From: Aphidius gifuensis
Taxonomy: Eukaryota > Arthropoda > Insecta > Hymenoptera > Braconidae
NCBI RefSeq assembly: GCF_014905175.1
Contig: NC_057788.1
Coordinates: 5,146,001 to 5,210,000 of the forward strand
Direction of reading: 5' to 3'
Length of the DNA stretch: 64,000 nucleotides
The translations under genes were made by a program, and so were the position numbers. Position 1 is the stretch's first letter. Every line of letters starts with the position of its first letter. Under the pieces are notes generated by a model, which was not told the DNA's origin, ran no database searches, and saw nothing but the letters and a program-made list of their open reading frames with translations. Positions 49,216 to 61,922 of this stretch are shown here, piece after piece.

Positions 49216-51397
49216 CTGGACAATTTTTTTTTTCATTATTTTTTTTTTACTAGCCGTTTTTCTATTCGTTTATTTGGCATCCGTAAAATCATCAAAGTAG
49301 ATGAATTAATTTTCATTTCGTTAAATTAATATATAAACTTTTTTATTATTATTATTTGAATTGATATATTTACTACATGAAAAGAAAAATTTTATTTTCA
49401 TTTATTTATTTGCGTAAATGGAAATAAAAAATTGAAAATGCTATCATTTTTATTAAATAAGTTCTTCACTTTCTTTTCAGTTACATGAAATTAAATTTAT
49501 CACTGTTAGTTGATTTGAGTGAAGTATTTTTTTTATTTTTTTATTTTTTTCATTTCAGTAAAATATCCCATTAAAAAGTTTTGAAGATTCTTTGCGCTCC
49601 TGACACAATTTTAATTGAGCCTCTTGAAAAAATTATCTTATATATTTTTTTCACAATTTTTTAAATTGAAAACTTTTCGAAAAATAAAATAAATATTAGA
49701 ATGAATGGATTCGTGGTTCAGTACTTAATTTTATATCTTCCCTTTAACATTGAAACTGTTTAGATTTTCTTAAACTTTTTCTGCTATGAATTTTTCATTT
49801 TTTTTATTTTTATTTCATGAATGAGCTCTGAATTGATTCACTTTATGTAGAAAATAAGGAAAAATGTCAGTTGAAATAACGATCAGCAAAAAAATTTCAA
49901 CTTTGTATCCTCTTAAAAAATTACCAAGACTTTTCATATATCTTTTTTTGCTCTTTTACTAAATATGTATGTATTTTATTTTCTATTTCATTTTATTTTT
50001 TTATATACATGTATTTTTTACTCTTTCTTCTTTAGTTGAGTTTCAAACAGTGTTGTATTTCACTGCCAGAAAAAAAATAAAATATAAAAAAACACCCACA
50101 GTATACGTAAAATACGACTACGCATCTGAACTTTTGTGAAAATCTACAAAACTTATTTTCCCTCTACTGAGCATTTTCACCATGCAAAATAAAAGAAATT
50201 ATACTGTTTTTTTTTTTTTTTTAAGATCTTGGATGTTTCACCCTCTTTTTCATTTAGTATTCTCTTTTTTTCTGTTTATAATTTGACACATAATTTACAG
50301 CTAAATTTTACAGCTGAATTAATTTAACAGAAAATCTAAATACATTTTGAAAATTTATTTTTATTTTTTTTTTAAATCCAATATATTTTATTTTTTTTTA
50401 AATCCAATATATATTATTTTTCAAGAATTTCTTTAGTATACAGTTAAAATGAAATTTTCAATTTTTCACATATACCCATTTTTCTTCTCAATAAAACGGA
50501 CGTTCTAAATCAATACACGAAGTAAATACAAAACACAATCTCTTTTACTCAATCATCATAAAAATATATTTTTTTCAAATTTTATCTAGAAATACCTTGA
50601 ACTTTTATAACACCATCTCTCATTTAAAATGAAATACATCATTTTCTATCAGTGTCATATGTTAAAATTATCAAACATAAATTATATATTTTATTACCCC
50701 GTTTTATTTAAAAAAAAAAAAAAACAAATACTATTATAAAACTAAATATTCATTGTAATAAATGTTTTCGTTTAAAAAGTTTACTGAATTGCCACATGGT
50801 ATCCGTATATGGATTTTATGATCAAGTACCGGAAATCGAAAATATTTGACTGTTTTTTATAATGCCGGATATATGGTTCAGTCGTCCAGAGTAATGAATA
50901 AATTGTTGAAATTATTTTAAAATAATATTGATGAGGACAAGTCAATAATAAAATAATTATAACAAATAAAATTTTACTTTGTTATTAAATAATAATTTAA
51001 TATTCTGTTTTTTTTTCTTAATTATTTATTGAATGAATATTTGATTAAAATAAAGTTTCATTTATGTGATAAAAAAATGTGGTTATTTCTTTGCAAAACT
51101 TTGATTCCATCTATAAGAGAAATAATTACCTCGAGGGTACACATGAATAGTTAAATTCGTGTGAAATTTTAAATTAATGATGAGAGGTAGTTTGTAGATT
51201 AATTAATCTACATCCGTTGCAGGAACATGATAAAAAGCCACATAAGTATGTTTTTTTCTTTTTAATCTTTGCATTAATTTATTTAGAGGCACATTTATAG
51301 TTTGTGCACAGTTTGAGATGAGGTTCACATTAACATTTCATTACAAACTTTAAACTTGTAATGATTCGTAGTTGTGGTTTTATTTTGTTATTCGCAT
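49216..51397. other. AT-rich non-coding stretch
   Basis: Includes a small tandem duplication of about 31 bp (50361-50417, word TTTTAAATCCAATATAT twice) and a good acceptor at 49480 with no convincing exon behind it. Confidence 0.5.
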
Positions 51398-51673
51398 ATG
51401 TTGCTGTTGTTGTTATGGGATATACCCACCTGTCGTCAATGGGTTTTCTCGACTATAACTTTTCTTTCATGGTTAGATAGCCATTCAACATGCAAGATTC
51501 TGATTCTTATAGTTGCACTCACGCTTCCACACCCTCACCATGTAATATACGCAAATGAGACGGCGCAAATTGTCATATTGAAAAAATATATATCAACTTG
51601 TCACGCAATCATGAAGTATAAAAATAATATACACGCCTCGAATAATAAAAAAAAATTATTATTATCAAAATAA
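51398..51673 (+). CDS. possible small ORF, 91 codons, hydrophobic N-terminus
   Basis: ATG-initiated frame starting MLLLLLWDIPTCRQWVF, with a second hydrophobic stretch (CKILILIVALTLP), a varied middle (HHVIYANETAQIVILKK) and a Lys-rich tail. GC-richer than its flanks. Could be a small secreted or membrane protein, or chance. Confidence 0.25.
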   Translation: MLLLLLWDIPTCRQWVFSTITFLSWLDSHSTCKILILIVALTLPHPHHVIYANETAQIVILKKYISTCHAIMKYKNNIHASNNKKKLLLSK

Positions 51674-54614
51674 TATATAATTATTTAGTTATATATTCAT
51701 TTGACATATACGTGCAACAGATTAAAATTTGAAAAACAAAATTATAGTATTCTTTTATCTCGAGTAATTTTAATTTTTAATAAATCAATTTTACAAATTA
51801 TTAAAATATAATTATATTTATTTAGCAATAATTTTATTTCTGTCATAAACACACCACAATCACCCCAGTAATTGTCCACAAATGTGTTATTTAATTAAAG
51901 ATTCAAGGATTTTTTTTTTTTTTCAATTTCAATTTCAATATTTTATCCACGTGGTAATTAAGCTGAAGCTTGGTTAATGTTATTTACGACATAAGAACAT
52001 TCTCTGGATATTGTTAAACTGTACATCAACAGATACAAAAGCAATAGAAAACATTTAAGGGTGGGTAAAGAGAGGGGAAAATATCCAGGACAAAGGGAAA
52101 ACTTTACTTGTCAACATAAATCGAGCAAACGCCGAACCAGGAGCTCATCATCGATGCTCGTATATATATTTTCCGAAATAAAAAAAAAACAAAAAAAGGG
52201 GGATAGTTGGGGGGTGAAAGTGGGAGAAAAGCTTTGTCATTTGCGTGATCCACGCGTGTGTATGTCACTTGGCACCCCGTTGATTTTACCCATATTTTTT
52301 TCCCTCATTTTTTTTTTTCTATTTCACTTCCTTCCTTTTTCACATAGAAATCCAAGTTTTGACCAAAGTTTTTTTTTTTTTTTTTAATCCACCCTGTGAT
52401 GTGCTTGTTTCTGCACTGTACCAAAAGATTGCCAGAGGCAAAAAATTATTAGCGCTTATTACGCGTGGATAAAAGACTTTATATACATGGATATTTTCAG
52501 AATTTTTATCCTCGGAAAATGAAAGAAAAAAATAAAAATGAATGAAAGAAAAATCAAACAAGGGAAAAAGGACCTTTAGTATTCTCTGGTGAATTTGATA
52601 TTAAGAAGACTCTGATGTTCACTTTTAATGAGCATTATTGTGGCATTTTATGATGTGGTTCTTTGATGCCTCTGAGTGTATATTATACACCATCTACTGT
52701 ATCCATATTGCAAACTTGTATATACAGCTACTATACATATACATTTTATTTTATAACATAAAATTCACATGATAATATTACTGCTAATTTTTTTCTTACA
52801 AAATATATCACACTTTGAGTTTATTCACATACACACACACATATGTGTCCTCAATATTTCTTTTTTACTTATATTTTTTTATAGATACATTATTCTTTTT
52901 TTTTCGCTGTTCTGTTTTGAGTGTTTTGACAGTAAAAAATGCCTGGTAAAAATAATAATAAAATAAAATATGAGTCAAATCCATGTTATTAAAAACAATC
53001 TACATTTTTTAAGGCTTCAAAATGCCAGAGTAAAATTTTTCGCATACTTTAATTTATTATTTTTATTGAATTTTATTATATTTCATAATATTTAGAAATT
53101 TAAAATTTGTAGAATTTTATTTTGACTATTATATATAGTAACATTTGAGCAATTAATGCAAGAATTACGATGTGGTTGTTGAAATCCGGGATTATGATAG
53201 AAAAAAAAAAAAAGGCCAGCGAACTCATGATTGTATATCACATGTGTGGACACGTGAATCATTTGGCAAAACGCAAAATAAATGAGTAAGTGTATATAGT
53301 ACTCATGTGTATATATAAATATACGCAAGTCCAACTGAAATGGGCAAGGCCAGTGACATGTGTCAAAGCTCTACGAACAGCTGTAAGCCTCTTCTATACA
53401 TTTTTTTTTGTTCTCATTGAAATAATCGTTGTTTAAAAAATGAAAAAATAAAATAAATAGGAAAAGAAAAAAAAAATAAATAAATAAAACAAGACAGTCA
53501 TTATATACAGTTATATTTGTCAAATTTTAATATAGATTTTATATATATAGGTCTTTTAAAATTTTCCCAGTTTGTCATTTATGTTATTTTTCACGCGTTT
53601 TTATTTTTATTCATAATTTTGACAAGCATTTAACTACGCAGTTATTTATGTAATGTGAATAAATTTGCAAAAACTATAAAATCGTTGACGAGAGATAAAA
53701 AAAAAAAATCAAGTAAAATTTCTTTGTCATTTATGATCAACAAATCTTAAAAATTCATTGTCATTATTATCCTGAGAAATCAAAATATCAAAAAGAACAA
53801 TATAAAAGAATAACGAGATAAAATAAAATAATGAAAAATATAAAAAACATGATGCACATATACAATGGTCTTGTTGATTCAGTAGGTGCAATAATTTTTC
53901 CAACTGTTTCCTAAAAGTTTTTGTATCATATTTTTTCATTTTTACAATACAACACTTTTCTTTTGTAAAATAAATAAAACTCAAGTTCGTGGTTAAAAGT
54001 TTTACTCTTTATTTTTACTAACAGACATTCGTGGCATTAAGAATGTCTATATTTTTCGGTATGACTTAAAATAAATCCACGTTATAAACAATAAAAAAAA
54101 TAATTAAATAAATCAACTTTAATTATTTTTATTTACAAAATTCAAAGAAGACTTGTTATTTCATGCATTCGGTTGTCATGACTACTTTTTATGAACTTTT
54201 TTTAAATACACAAACAGTTTCTAAAATATCAACATGATTTCTCATCCAGTGGTGTCATGGTTTTGTCCCCGAATATTTAAATAAAACAACAAAGATCAAA
54301 TGAATTTACAAAATTATAATAAAAACAAATTTTTAACGAACAGAGAAAATTTGAATTGTTCATGTATTACAATGAAATAAATTAATCATACCGAGTGTGT
54401 GATGACGTGCACATTTTCGTACATATGAAGCGAAAAAAAAAAAAAATGAAATAAAGACGTTGAATAAAAAAAATAACAAAATGAGGAGGAAATAGTATTT
54501 TGTGTAACAAGGGCAGAAAATTGAGAATTGCGGATGAGTGGGTGCGCGCGCAATAAATTCTCATATTATAGCCATGAATGTTTCGAAACCGAGATTTTGA
54601 TGCAACTTTAATAA
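51674..54614. other. mostly AT-rich stretch with a possible 39-codon ORF
   Basis: At 53170-53289 a plus-strand ATG frame (MWLLKSGIMIEKKKKASELM, then HMCGHVNHLAKRKINE) ends where a GTAAGT donor starts (53286). A GC-richer patch at 52060-52280 carries an Arg/Lys/Ser-rich frame lacking ATG support. Neither is called separately. Confidence 0.45.
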
Positions 54615-55230
54615 TCAATTAAATATAATAATAATTGATCAATAATAATAATCAATAAATTAAAAATAAAAATTAATTTAATCAATAATATCAATTAATT
54701 TAATAATAATAATAATCAATTAAATCAATAATATAATTAATTAAATTAGAATAATCTTTAATAAACAATAAAGATCAATTTAAAAATGATAATAATCAGT
54801 AATAAATAATAATAATAATCAATTAAATTAATGTAATAATTAATTAAATCAATAATAATAATCAATTTAATAAACAATAATAATCAATTAAATCAATAAT
54901 AATAATCTTATAAATCAAAAAATAAAATTAATTTAATCAATAATATCAATTAATTTAATAAACAATAAAATCAATTTAATAAATAATAATAATCAATCAA
55001 TAAATAATAATAATAATCAATTTAATTAATAATACTAATCAGTTCAATAAATAATAATAATTAATTTAGTTTATAATAATATTCAATTGAATTGATCATA
55101 ATAATCAATTTAATTAATAATAATAATAATTAATTTAATTTACAACAATATTTAATTGAATTAATAATTATAATCAATTAATAATAACAATTAATTAAAT
55201 TAAAATTTAATAATGACATTAATCAGTTGA
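54615..55230. repeat. cryptically simple AAT/ATC-rich region
   Basis: About 600 bp built almost wholly of AAT, ATC and TTAA words (AATCAATTAAAT, AATAATAATCAATTTAAT) with almost no G. No fixed period, so it is cryptic simplicity rather than a tandem array. Confidence 0.8.
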
Positions 55231-55246
55231 ATTCATTATAATGTGG

Positions 55247-55697
55247 TCATTGACTTAGGACCAACGAACATGTCACACAAACACATACACGACAATAAAA
55301 TATCAAGCCAACGTGACTCTTGAATAATGTTATTTCCCCGGTGCTAATCCACCGCCGGGAGTGCACAAAATTTTCGAAGTGTGTAGAAAAATTTTCTACA
55401 CAGTTCTCTACCACGCCGAGAGTGTATAGAATTTTCGCAGTGTCTAAAACTACGCCGACAGGAGAAGTTCCGGAATATGCCGTTTTCGAGGCTGAACGCA
55501 TGCATCGAAAATCGAGGTTTCGATACATGAATGGCAAAAAAAAAACTGGGGTGGCGCCGATAAAATATATATATATTTTTTCACAATATTTTCGTAGCCT
55601 ATATCTCAACTCAGACAACTTCTTCATTGCCAGTGTGTATTTTCGCGCCTCGAAAAATAAAAACCAACCAAAATATAGTATCATTACTTTTGCCTAG
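55247..55697. other. GC-richer islet with palindromic near-repeats and long frames on both strands
   Basis: Two related units occur about 78 bp apart: CCACCGCCGGGAGTGCACAA with AATTTTCGAAGTGT, and CCACGCCGAGAGTGTATAGA with ATTTTCGCAGTGT; a partial third starts CTACGCCGACAGG. Between them sits a near-perfect palindrome (TGTGTAGAAA/TTTCTACACA). The minus strand is open for 145 codons from a true ATG (55684) and the plus strand for about 125. The minus translation includes LSELRYRLRKYCEKIYIYF and SPVGVVLDTAKILYTLGVVE. The repeats resemble subterminal repeats of a DNA transposon, so it may be an element remnant. Confidence 0.4.
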
Positions 55698-56467
55698 TGT
55701 TCGTCTTAAAATTTTTAAGCTCCTTGATGGCCACGGGTGTGCACAACACCGTAAATTCTTCTAGAACGTTAAAAAAAATGAACAAATAATTTTTTTTATA
55801 AAAAATATCATGTAAGAATGAAAAACTCGAGGATTGAGAGACACAATGAGGATACTTACAACGACGTAAATGGGTTTAAGAGCTTTCTTTCTTGTAAATA
55901 AATGGAGATGGCTCTTAAAATACAAGTAAAATTCATGGATTTAAATGACAAAAAAATAATAATAATAAAAAAAGTAAGCTCAAAGTAAAGAAAAAAAAAT
56001 TTTTTCTCAGAAACATTATTATTTTTTTATTATGATTTTCAAAGAAAATAATAATTATTCTCTCTATAAATTTTAAATAAAATTCTTTTAGTAATTCAAT
56101 TTGTCTTTTTATGTACACAACAATTATTAATATTTTTATTAAATGGAATTTAATATTCTTTAATAAAAAATTGTTGGAAAAAATACCAGAGATTTTTATT
56201 AATAATTTTTAAATCTTAATATTTGTTTAATCAAAAAAAAAAAAAAAGAAAAAAGAAAAAACTACTGAGTTTATTTGATGAATGATCAGTTTGCAAAAAA
56301 GCCGGGAAAAAAACATGATCATAAATAATGTTTATGTATCCATTGTTGTCGCAAATACAATTAACATCAAGAAGGGATGATTATATTCCATGTGCCAATA
56401 TATAAATAAAATGCCTCACACCCTCATTGTCAAATAGCATGCATATAAAAATTTTTATTTTATTATT

Positions 56468-56776
56468 TTGAATGAAAAATATCATCGTCATTCCCTTATT
56501 CACACCCTCGATTTCAAATCAATCGTCAAAGTCATGCTTCGTCATCGAACAAGTGGTCAAATTATCCTTCTTAAAATCATTTACCATCTCGCGTATACAT
56601 ATACAGCATATAATATCACCAATATAATAGACCAAATGGGCCTTTTAAATTTTTCATTGTCATCTAAAATTCATACAATACTTGCAGGGGTAAATAAATA
56701 TAAAATCATGACTTTTTATTATTTACTATATCACTCCACATTTATTTATATATATTTAATAATATTTATAATCTAA
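56468..56776 (+). CDS. possible small ORF, 102 codons
   Basis: True ATG. Codons in the first two thirds show marked pyrimidine third positions, a coding-like periodicity, and the translation is varied (MNEKYHRHSLIHTLDFKSIV, then KVMLRHRTSGQIILLKIIYH). A possible donor (GCAGGG then GTAAAT) falls at about 56690, after which the frame reads AT-rich filler. Family unknown. Confidence 0.3.
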   Translation: MNEKYHRHSLIHTLDFKSIVKVMLRHRTSGQIILLKIIYHLAYTYTAYNITNIIDQMGLLNFSLSSKIHTILAGVNKYKIMTFYYLLYHSTFIYIYLIIFII

Positions 56777-58509
56777 TAGACCCACTAAAAAATTATTTAA
56801 ATAAATAAATAAATATATAATGTAATTTTTTTTTAATTATTACATCGAAATAAAATTTTATTTACTTTATTTTATTTAAAAAATGACTATATATATATAA
56901 AATATAAATTTGCAAGTAATATTTTTGTATATAAAAAAAGCTTCATGAATAATTAATGATAATATTTTTGATGAATATTTACAAATCAATACGCGATCAA
57001 GAGGACGAACAAAATATGCTCTTATCAACCGTGCATATAAATCCAAGAGATTTTCAACGTGTTGTATAGTTAAAATGAATTGAAATGAACAAGTACGTCT
57101 ATATATAATATATACCATCAGCAATTGAATACATATGGGTATACATATATTTATTCTGGGATCTCAATTCGATTGTAAAGGCAACACAATGCACCCTCGA
57201 GGGCTCTGAAGGATCCATTGCATTACGTTCGTGACGATTATCTCGGTACAATCCCTCGTATATACATGGTCTCTATTTTTTTTTTTTTTTTTCTTGTCTC
57301 GTTTCATCACTTTTCTAGCATCTTTTTTATCTTTCAAACTATACATTCGTTCTGCACCGGTAGCTAATAATAGAAAAATGTGCAAGAGATTTGTGATTCG
57401 TGACGAAACGTTAGAAAAAAAAAAAAAAAAGCACTACAAAACTTTTCCAATTCGATATCATGAATATTATGTAAAGAAAAAAATTGAAATATAATATTAT
57501 ATCAAAATTAATTATCATTTTTTTTTTTTTTTTTCTTTTTTTGAATTTATTGATTATTTGATTCTCTTTCGAATGCTCGTTATTTTTAATGATGAACGAA
57601 ATAATTATTGTTAGCCAGGTGTTTTATATTACGACTACTGGTTTAATAAACATGTATAGTAATATTTCTGATTATATCATTTTCATTTACAAAGGATGTA
57701 TTATTATACATGAAAACCATTTCCCTAAAATAATTTAAATGATTACAATGAAATTGTGGTCGAATAGTGAGCAATAATGAAGCTACACAAATGTTATTGA
57801 ATTATGTACAATACTGCTTTCATGATGGTCAAGCAGGTGTAATAATTTTTTATTCAACATTTATTGAGCCATTAAGCCATAATAATATAAACTAAAAATA
57901 AAATCACATTCATCAATTTTTTTGTATAATATTATTTTTTAAGTGACATGCAATACGCAGGTGATAATTTTATAAACAAAAAATTTAATTTCCATTACTT
58001 GATAAAATTAAAAACTGGACAATTAAAAAACTTATTGATTTTTTTTTTTAATTAATTACTCAATTTAATATTATAATTGGCTTATTATTTTTATACGTGA
58101 AATTTATATATGTAAAGTAAAATTTTTACATCATCAATTTGAAAGCTATTAATTTTTATATGTGTAATTTAAATAATTATCAATTTACTCTTTATTAAAT
58201 ATAATTATGAAATATATTACTAATGAGTAATTTTATTTTTTTTTATTTTTGTTTCATGACAACAAAAAATTAGTTGTATTGTTAATGAATTTAAAGTTGA
58301 AATAAGCAATTGTAAGATATTGCAAATGAGTATATATTATATACTGAATGACAGATAAAAAATAAAAAAAGAATTTATTAAATGACGCAATGAATTAAAT
58401 ACGCCAGTTGAATATAATGAAGTTGTCGTGAATTAAAATTTAACGATCAATCCACACTGTGTTTTATTCATATTTTCTCAACCCATCAAATTATCTGAAA
58501 TTGACTCAC
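56777..58509. other. AT-rich stretch with one candidate exon at 57363
   Basis: On the minus strand, the acceptor ATTTTTCTATTATTAG at 57364 opens a frame, TGAERMYSLKDKKDARK, whose phase matches the donor of the first exon at 58510. The donor at its end (AAAA then GTGATG) is weak and a long A run follows. Otherwise A/T runs. Confidence 0.35.
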
Positions 58510-58621
58510 CATCTTCATCGGTAGTTTGTGTTCGCAACGACGATAGACCATTAAATTCATAATCCAATGCAGAATTAGTTGACTGACTGGAACGTGAAAT
58601 GATTGACCTGAGGCTGTTCAT
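58510..58621 (-). CDS. first coding exon of a minus-strand gene, unrecognised
   Basis: ATG at 58621 preceded by an in-frame TGA three codons upstream, so the start is well defined. The next 37 codons are hydrophilic and Ser/Thr-rich: MNSLRSIISRSSQSTNSALD, then YEFNGLSSLRTQTTDED. A consensus donor follows (GATG then GTGAGT), leaving phase 1. A second GTGAGT donor lies upstream at 58655-58650, possibly an alternative 5' UTR donor. The gene must continue at lower coordinates. The best phase-compatible next exon is near 57363; later pieces could be at 44.7, 41.8 or 32.0 kb. The Ser-rich, unstructured start gives no family. Confidence 0.6.
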
Positions 58622-61603
58622 TACTCTTCACCCAAAATGAAAACCAACTCACCTTAATTGTTCCTAATTAAGGAGTTTGGCAATTAATATAATGAGCCCG
58701 ATGACTCTTTATTTGAATGTGACTGAGGGTCTTTTTTTCTCAAAGAAATATTAAATGAATAAATATAAAAAAACATCCATCAAGAGAATAAAAATAATTT
58801 TTTCTGTTGATAATAAAAAAAAAAAAGTAATGATAATATAAAAATTGAAAAATAAAAAAAATACTTAAATGAAATATATATATACAAACAAAACAGTGTA
58901 TTTTACTTGGAATTTCATCATCAATCTTTGACTTGTCAGAGAAGACGACAACGATTCGCGTATATATATATCCAACATGTATTTTATATACATATTTATA
59001 AATAGAACGTACGGAAAATAATTTCAAGTTAAAAAGGAAAATAATATTTCTCAACAGAATTGTCTTATCCAAGATGAAAAAAAAAAAATTTATAAAGTAT
59101 TAAAATCGACAATCTTATAATGCTTTTTCTTCTCTTTCATCTTGGATTATATTTTTCAGATATAATCAAACATTTACATTTTCTTTTATGCTTCATACTA
59201 TTAAAGTACGCTGTGTAATATTTTTTTCTGACAATAATATCGAGTTATTTAACTACTCAGTATCATTTTCTTATTTTTTTATTTTCGTTTTTTAAAGACA
59301 TTTTATTCTTTTTCATTTATACAATCTCGGTCTATATAATATAAAGAAGCTTTAAAGATAATCTAGATTTGAAAATAGAAAAGGAATCACATGAAGGTGG
59401 CACCTTGGTTGACGATGACAATACTAACCGTTGACACTGCCAGCCACACTCTTTTTTTTTTTTTTATTTCTTTTTTATATATATATTTTTTTTTATATGG
59501 TACATAACCGGCTTGCTTTGCTTGGTTGTCCCTGTGGTCTCTTCATCTTCATCCCCTGTTTTGTAGCTTCACCTCTTACTACCACCCCGATGTCGTGGGA
59601 CACTCCTACAACAAGACCAAATGAATAACTTGAATGGAATCCAACATTACTTGGACTTGGTCTCTTTATTCTTTATCATTTTTTTTTTCTTTTTCTTTTT
59701 CTACATTTATTATTATTATTTATTTTTTTTTTTACTCAACATCTTGGCTGACTGGAGCCATGCATGAGCACAAAATCTTGTGCGATCCCATTGAATAGCA
59801 CTGTATCTCAAGGGTCTTGAGTTTCAATGCATCTTTCACTACAGAATGGACCAAAAAAAATCGAGATTTTTCTTCCACAACTACGTCCTTACAGTACACA
59901 CGCTCAAATTGCTTCTGTCAATGTGAAAAAATAAAAAAAATAAAAAACTATAAAATAAATAAAGTATAAAGAAAAGAAAAAAGTAAATAAAAATTGAAGA
60001 TGATAAACGAATGGCTAAGGGTTATCAAAGCTGATTTTTTTTATCCTTAATATTTACGTTCTTTCATTGAAATAAAAAATGAGTGTACCAAACATTGTTA
60101 TGGTTCGTTTCATGTATTTACTGTCAAAGAAAATTTTCTTATTGGTTACTGAATGACAAATACATATTTTATATTCACAAAATTCCCATTGAATAACAGC
60201 TTTGTATTTTTATATTTATCAAACAATAGTAAATTGGTAATAGTCGAGTTTTTCTTTCAAGACAAAGAAAAATATATTCAATGTATTAATATAATTTGCT
60301 ACTTAATGCTGATCCAAAACAATATGTCCAAAAACAAAAAAAAAAAAAAAACGCAATTCAGTTATACAAAGTGAATATAGAAAAAAAAATGAGTAATACG
60401 GTAAGAAAAGGGGCTCAAGAGAGAACAAACAGAAAAAAAAAAAAAAAAACTAGGAACTCCTGTGGCTACTAGGGAATGACCACCTGATAGTCGTTACGAG
60501 ATCACGATCCTTGAGTGGCATACGAATATAAAAAACAAACAAATAAACATTACAACATTTAGTATGAGAAATAACCAGCTCAACACAGTCCACTAAATGT
60601 TTTCCATTAGGTAACATCATGTATAAGATTATTTTTCTTGTTTTTTTTTTTTATTTCAATTCGACTAAAACTGAAAAACAATAAACTTCCCAGTGATTAA
60701 TTATTTATGATTGTGACTATACACACGCACGCATTTATAAAATAAGACATCAAATGTTGATTCGTGAATAAAAAATAATAAATCATCCAAGGCAATGTAA
60801 TGATCCAAGTCGGTCATCCGTGACACACACACTCGTGACATCTGCTGTATGACAAAAAAAAACCCTATTTCAAAATAGTTAAAAACTCATTTTCCAAGTG
60901 GAATATAAAGTACATTATATGCATGTATTGGTTAAAAATTTCTTTTCATATATGATTTTTTATTTTTTATTTTTTTTTATTTTTTATTCTCTGCATAAGC
61001 ATGCGGGGATGTATAAGATATCACAATTTGGACAGACCTCGCACACCCGACGTTTCCATAAACTGGTAATAAATCATAAAAGTGCAGGAAAAAATTTAAA
61101 ATAAACAAAAAAAAAAAATAGAAAAAAGTAGAAAAGTGCTTTGTCGAGGAGACAACTTTACATATCATCTGTCTACTTTTTCCCGGATTATCCAACTTGG
61201 GTCAAAAAATAAAAAAATAAAAATGATAAAAACAAACAAGCCACTAAATTTATAATACACATCATATTTATTCAGCACGGAAAAAAAAAATAATGGAATT
61301 TTTTAAAAATAATGAGTATATTACTAAAAAAGAAAAATCAAAATTATATCACATATTTTCTTTTTGAAATATATATATTTAATTTGAATGTTTTTCTCAT
61401 GAAGAAAACAAAGATGTATATTTGGATAATGACGTTTTAAAAACAGACATTAAAATATATATTTAAAATGAAAATATAAAATTTAGAGTATAAGGAGAGT
61501 TATCATCTTTTGATAATCATTAAAGTTGGTATCGTTGAACTTTCACGTATATATGAACATGTACTCTGAACAAACGTGAGTATGAATGTTGTTCATCACT
61601 CGG
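58622..61603. other. AT-rich stretch upstream of the 58.6-kb exon
   Basis: Would include the promoter and any 5' UTR exons. A GC-richer patch at about 59490-59640 has a 65-codon plus-strand frame broken by a T run. No promoter motif could be assigned. Confidence 0.45.
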
Positions 61604-61652
61604 CTATTTCGGGGATTCCATGCATAGTACAGAGCAACTACCCCGCAAACAT

Positions 61653-61922
61653 TTACGAGTTATAAAGCCGGTGTGCAAAGTCATTATTTCTGAGCTCAGT
61701 GTGGTGAGATCCTCGACTGTTTGATTTAAAGAGCAAAATTTTAGTGTACACATATACATATATGATAAGATATAATAAAAGCGACAGGAATATTGCAAAG
61801 ATATATATATGTATAACAGAAATTCTGCAGAATGAAAATTCAGGAATAATGGAATGATATTTACCAAGTTCGCTCATTTTAGAATAAACATATGAAATAG
61901 TTCTTGCTCTATCTTTTTTCAT
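61653..61922 (-). CDS. possible small single-pass membrane protein, 89 codons
   Basis: True ATG to TAA. A basic N-terminus (MKKDRARTISYVYSKMSELG) is followed by one long hydrophobic segment (IYIFAIFLSLLLYLIIYVYV) at about residues 41-60 and a polar tail (NSRGSHHTELRNNDFAHRLY). The layout fits a type II or tail-type membrane protein, but the hydrophobic part reads (TA)n-rich DNA, so chance is a serious alternative. Confidence 0.3.
   Translation of the reverse strand: MKKDRARTISYVYSKMSELGKYHSIIPEFSFCRISVIHIYIFAIFLSLLLYLIIYVYVYTKILLFKSNSRGSHHTELRNNDFAHRLYNS

Noticed and set aside
52061..52387. 108-codon plus-strand frame, Arg/Lys-rich then Phe-rich
   Set aside because: No ATG near its start and it follows a purine-then-pyrimidine strand asymmetry, which removes stops by composition.
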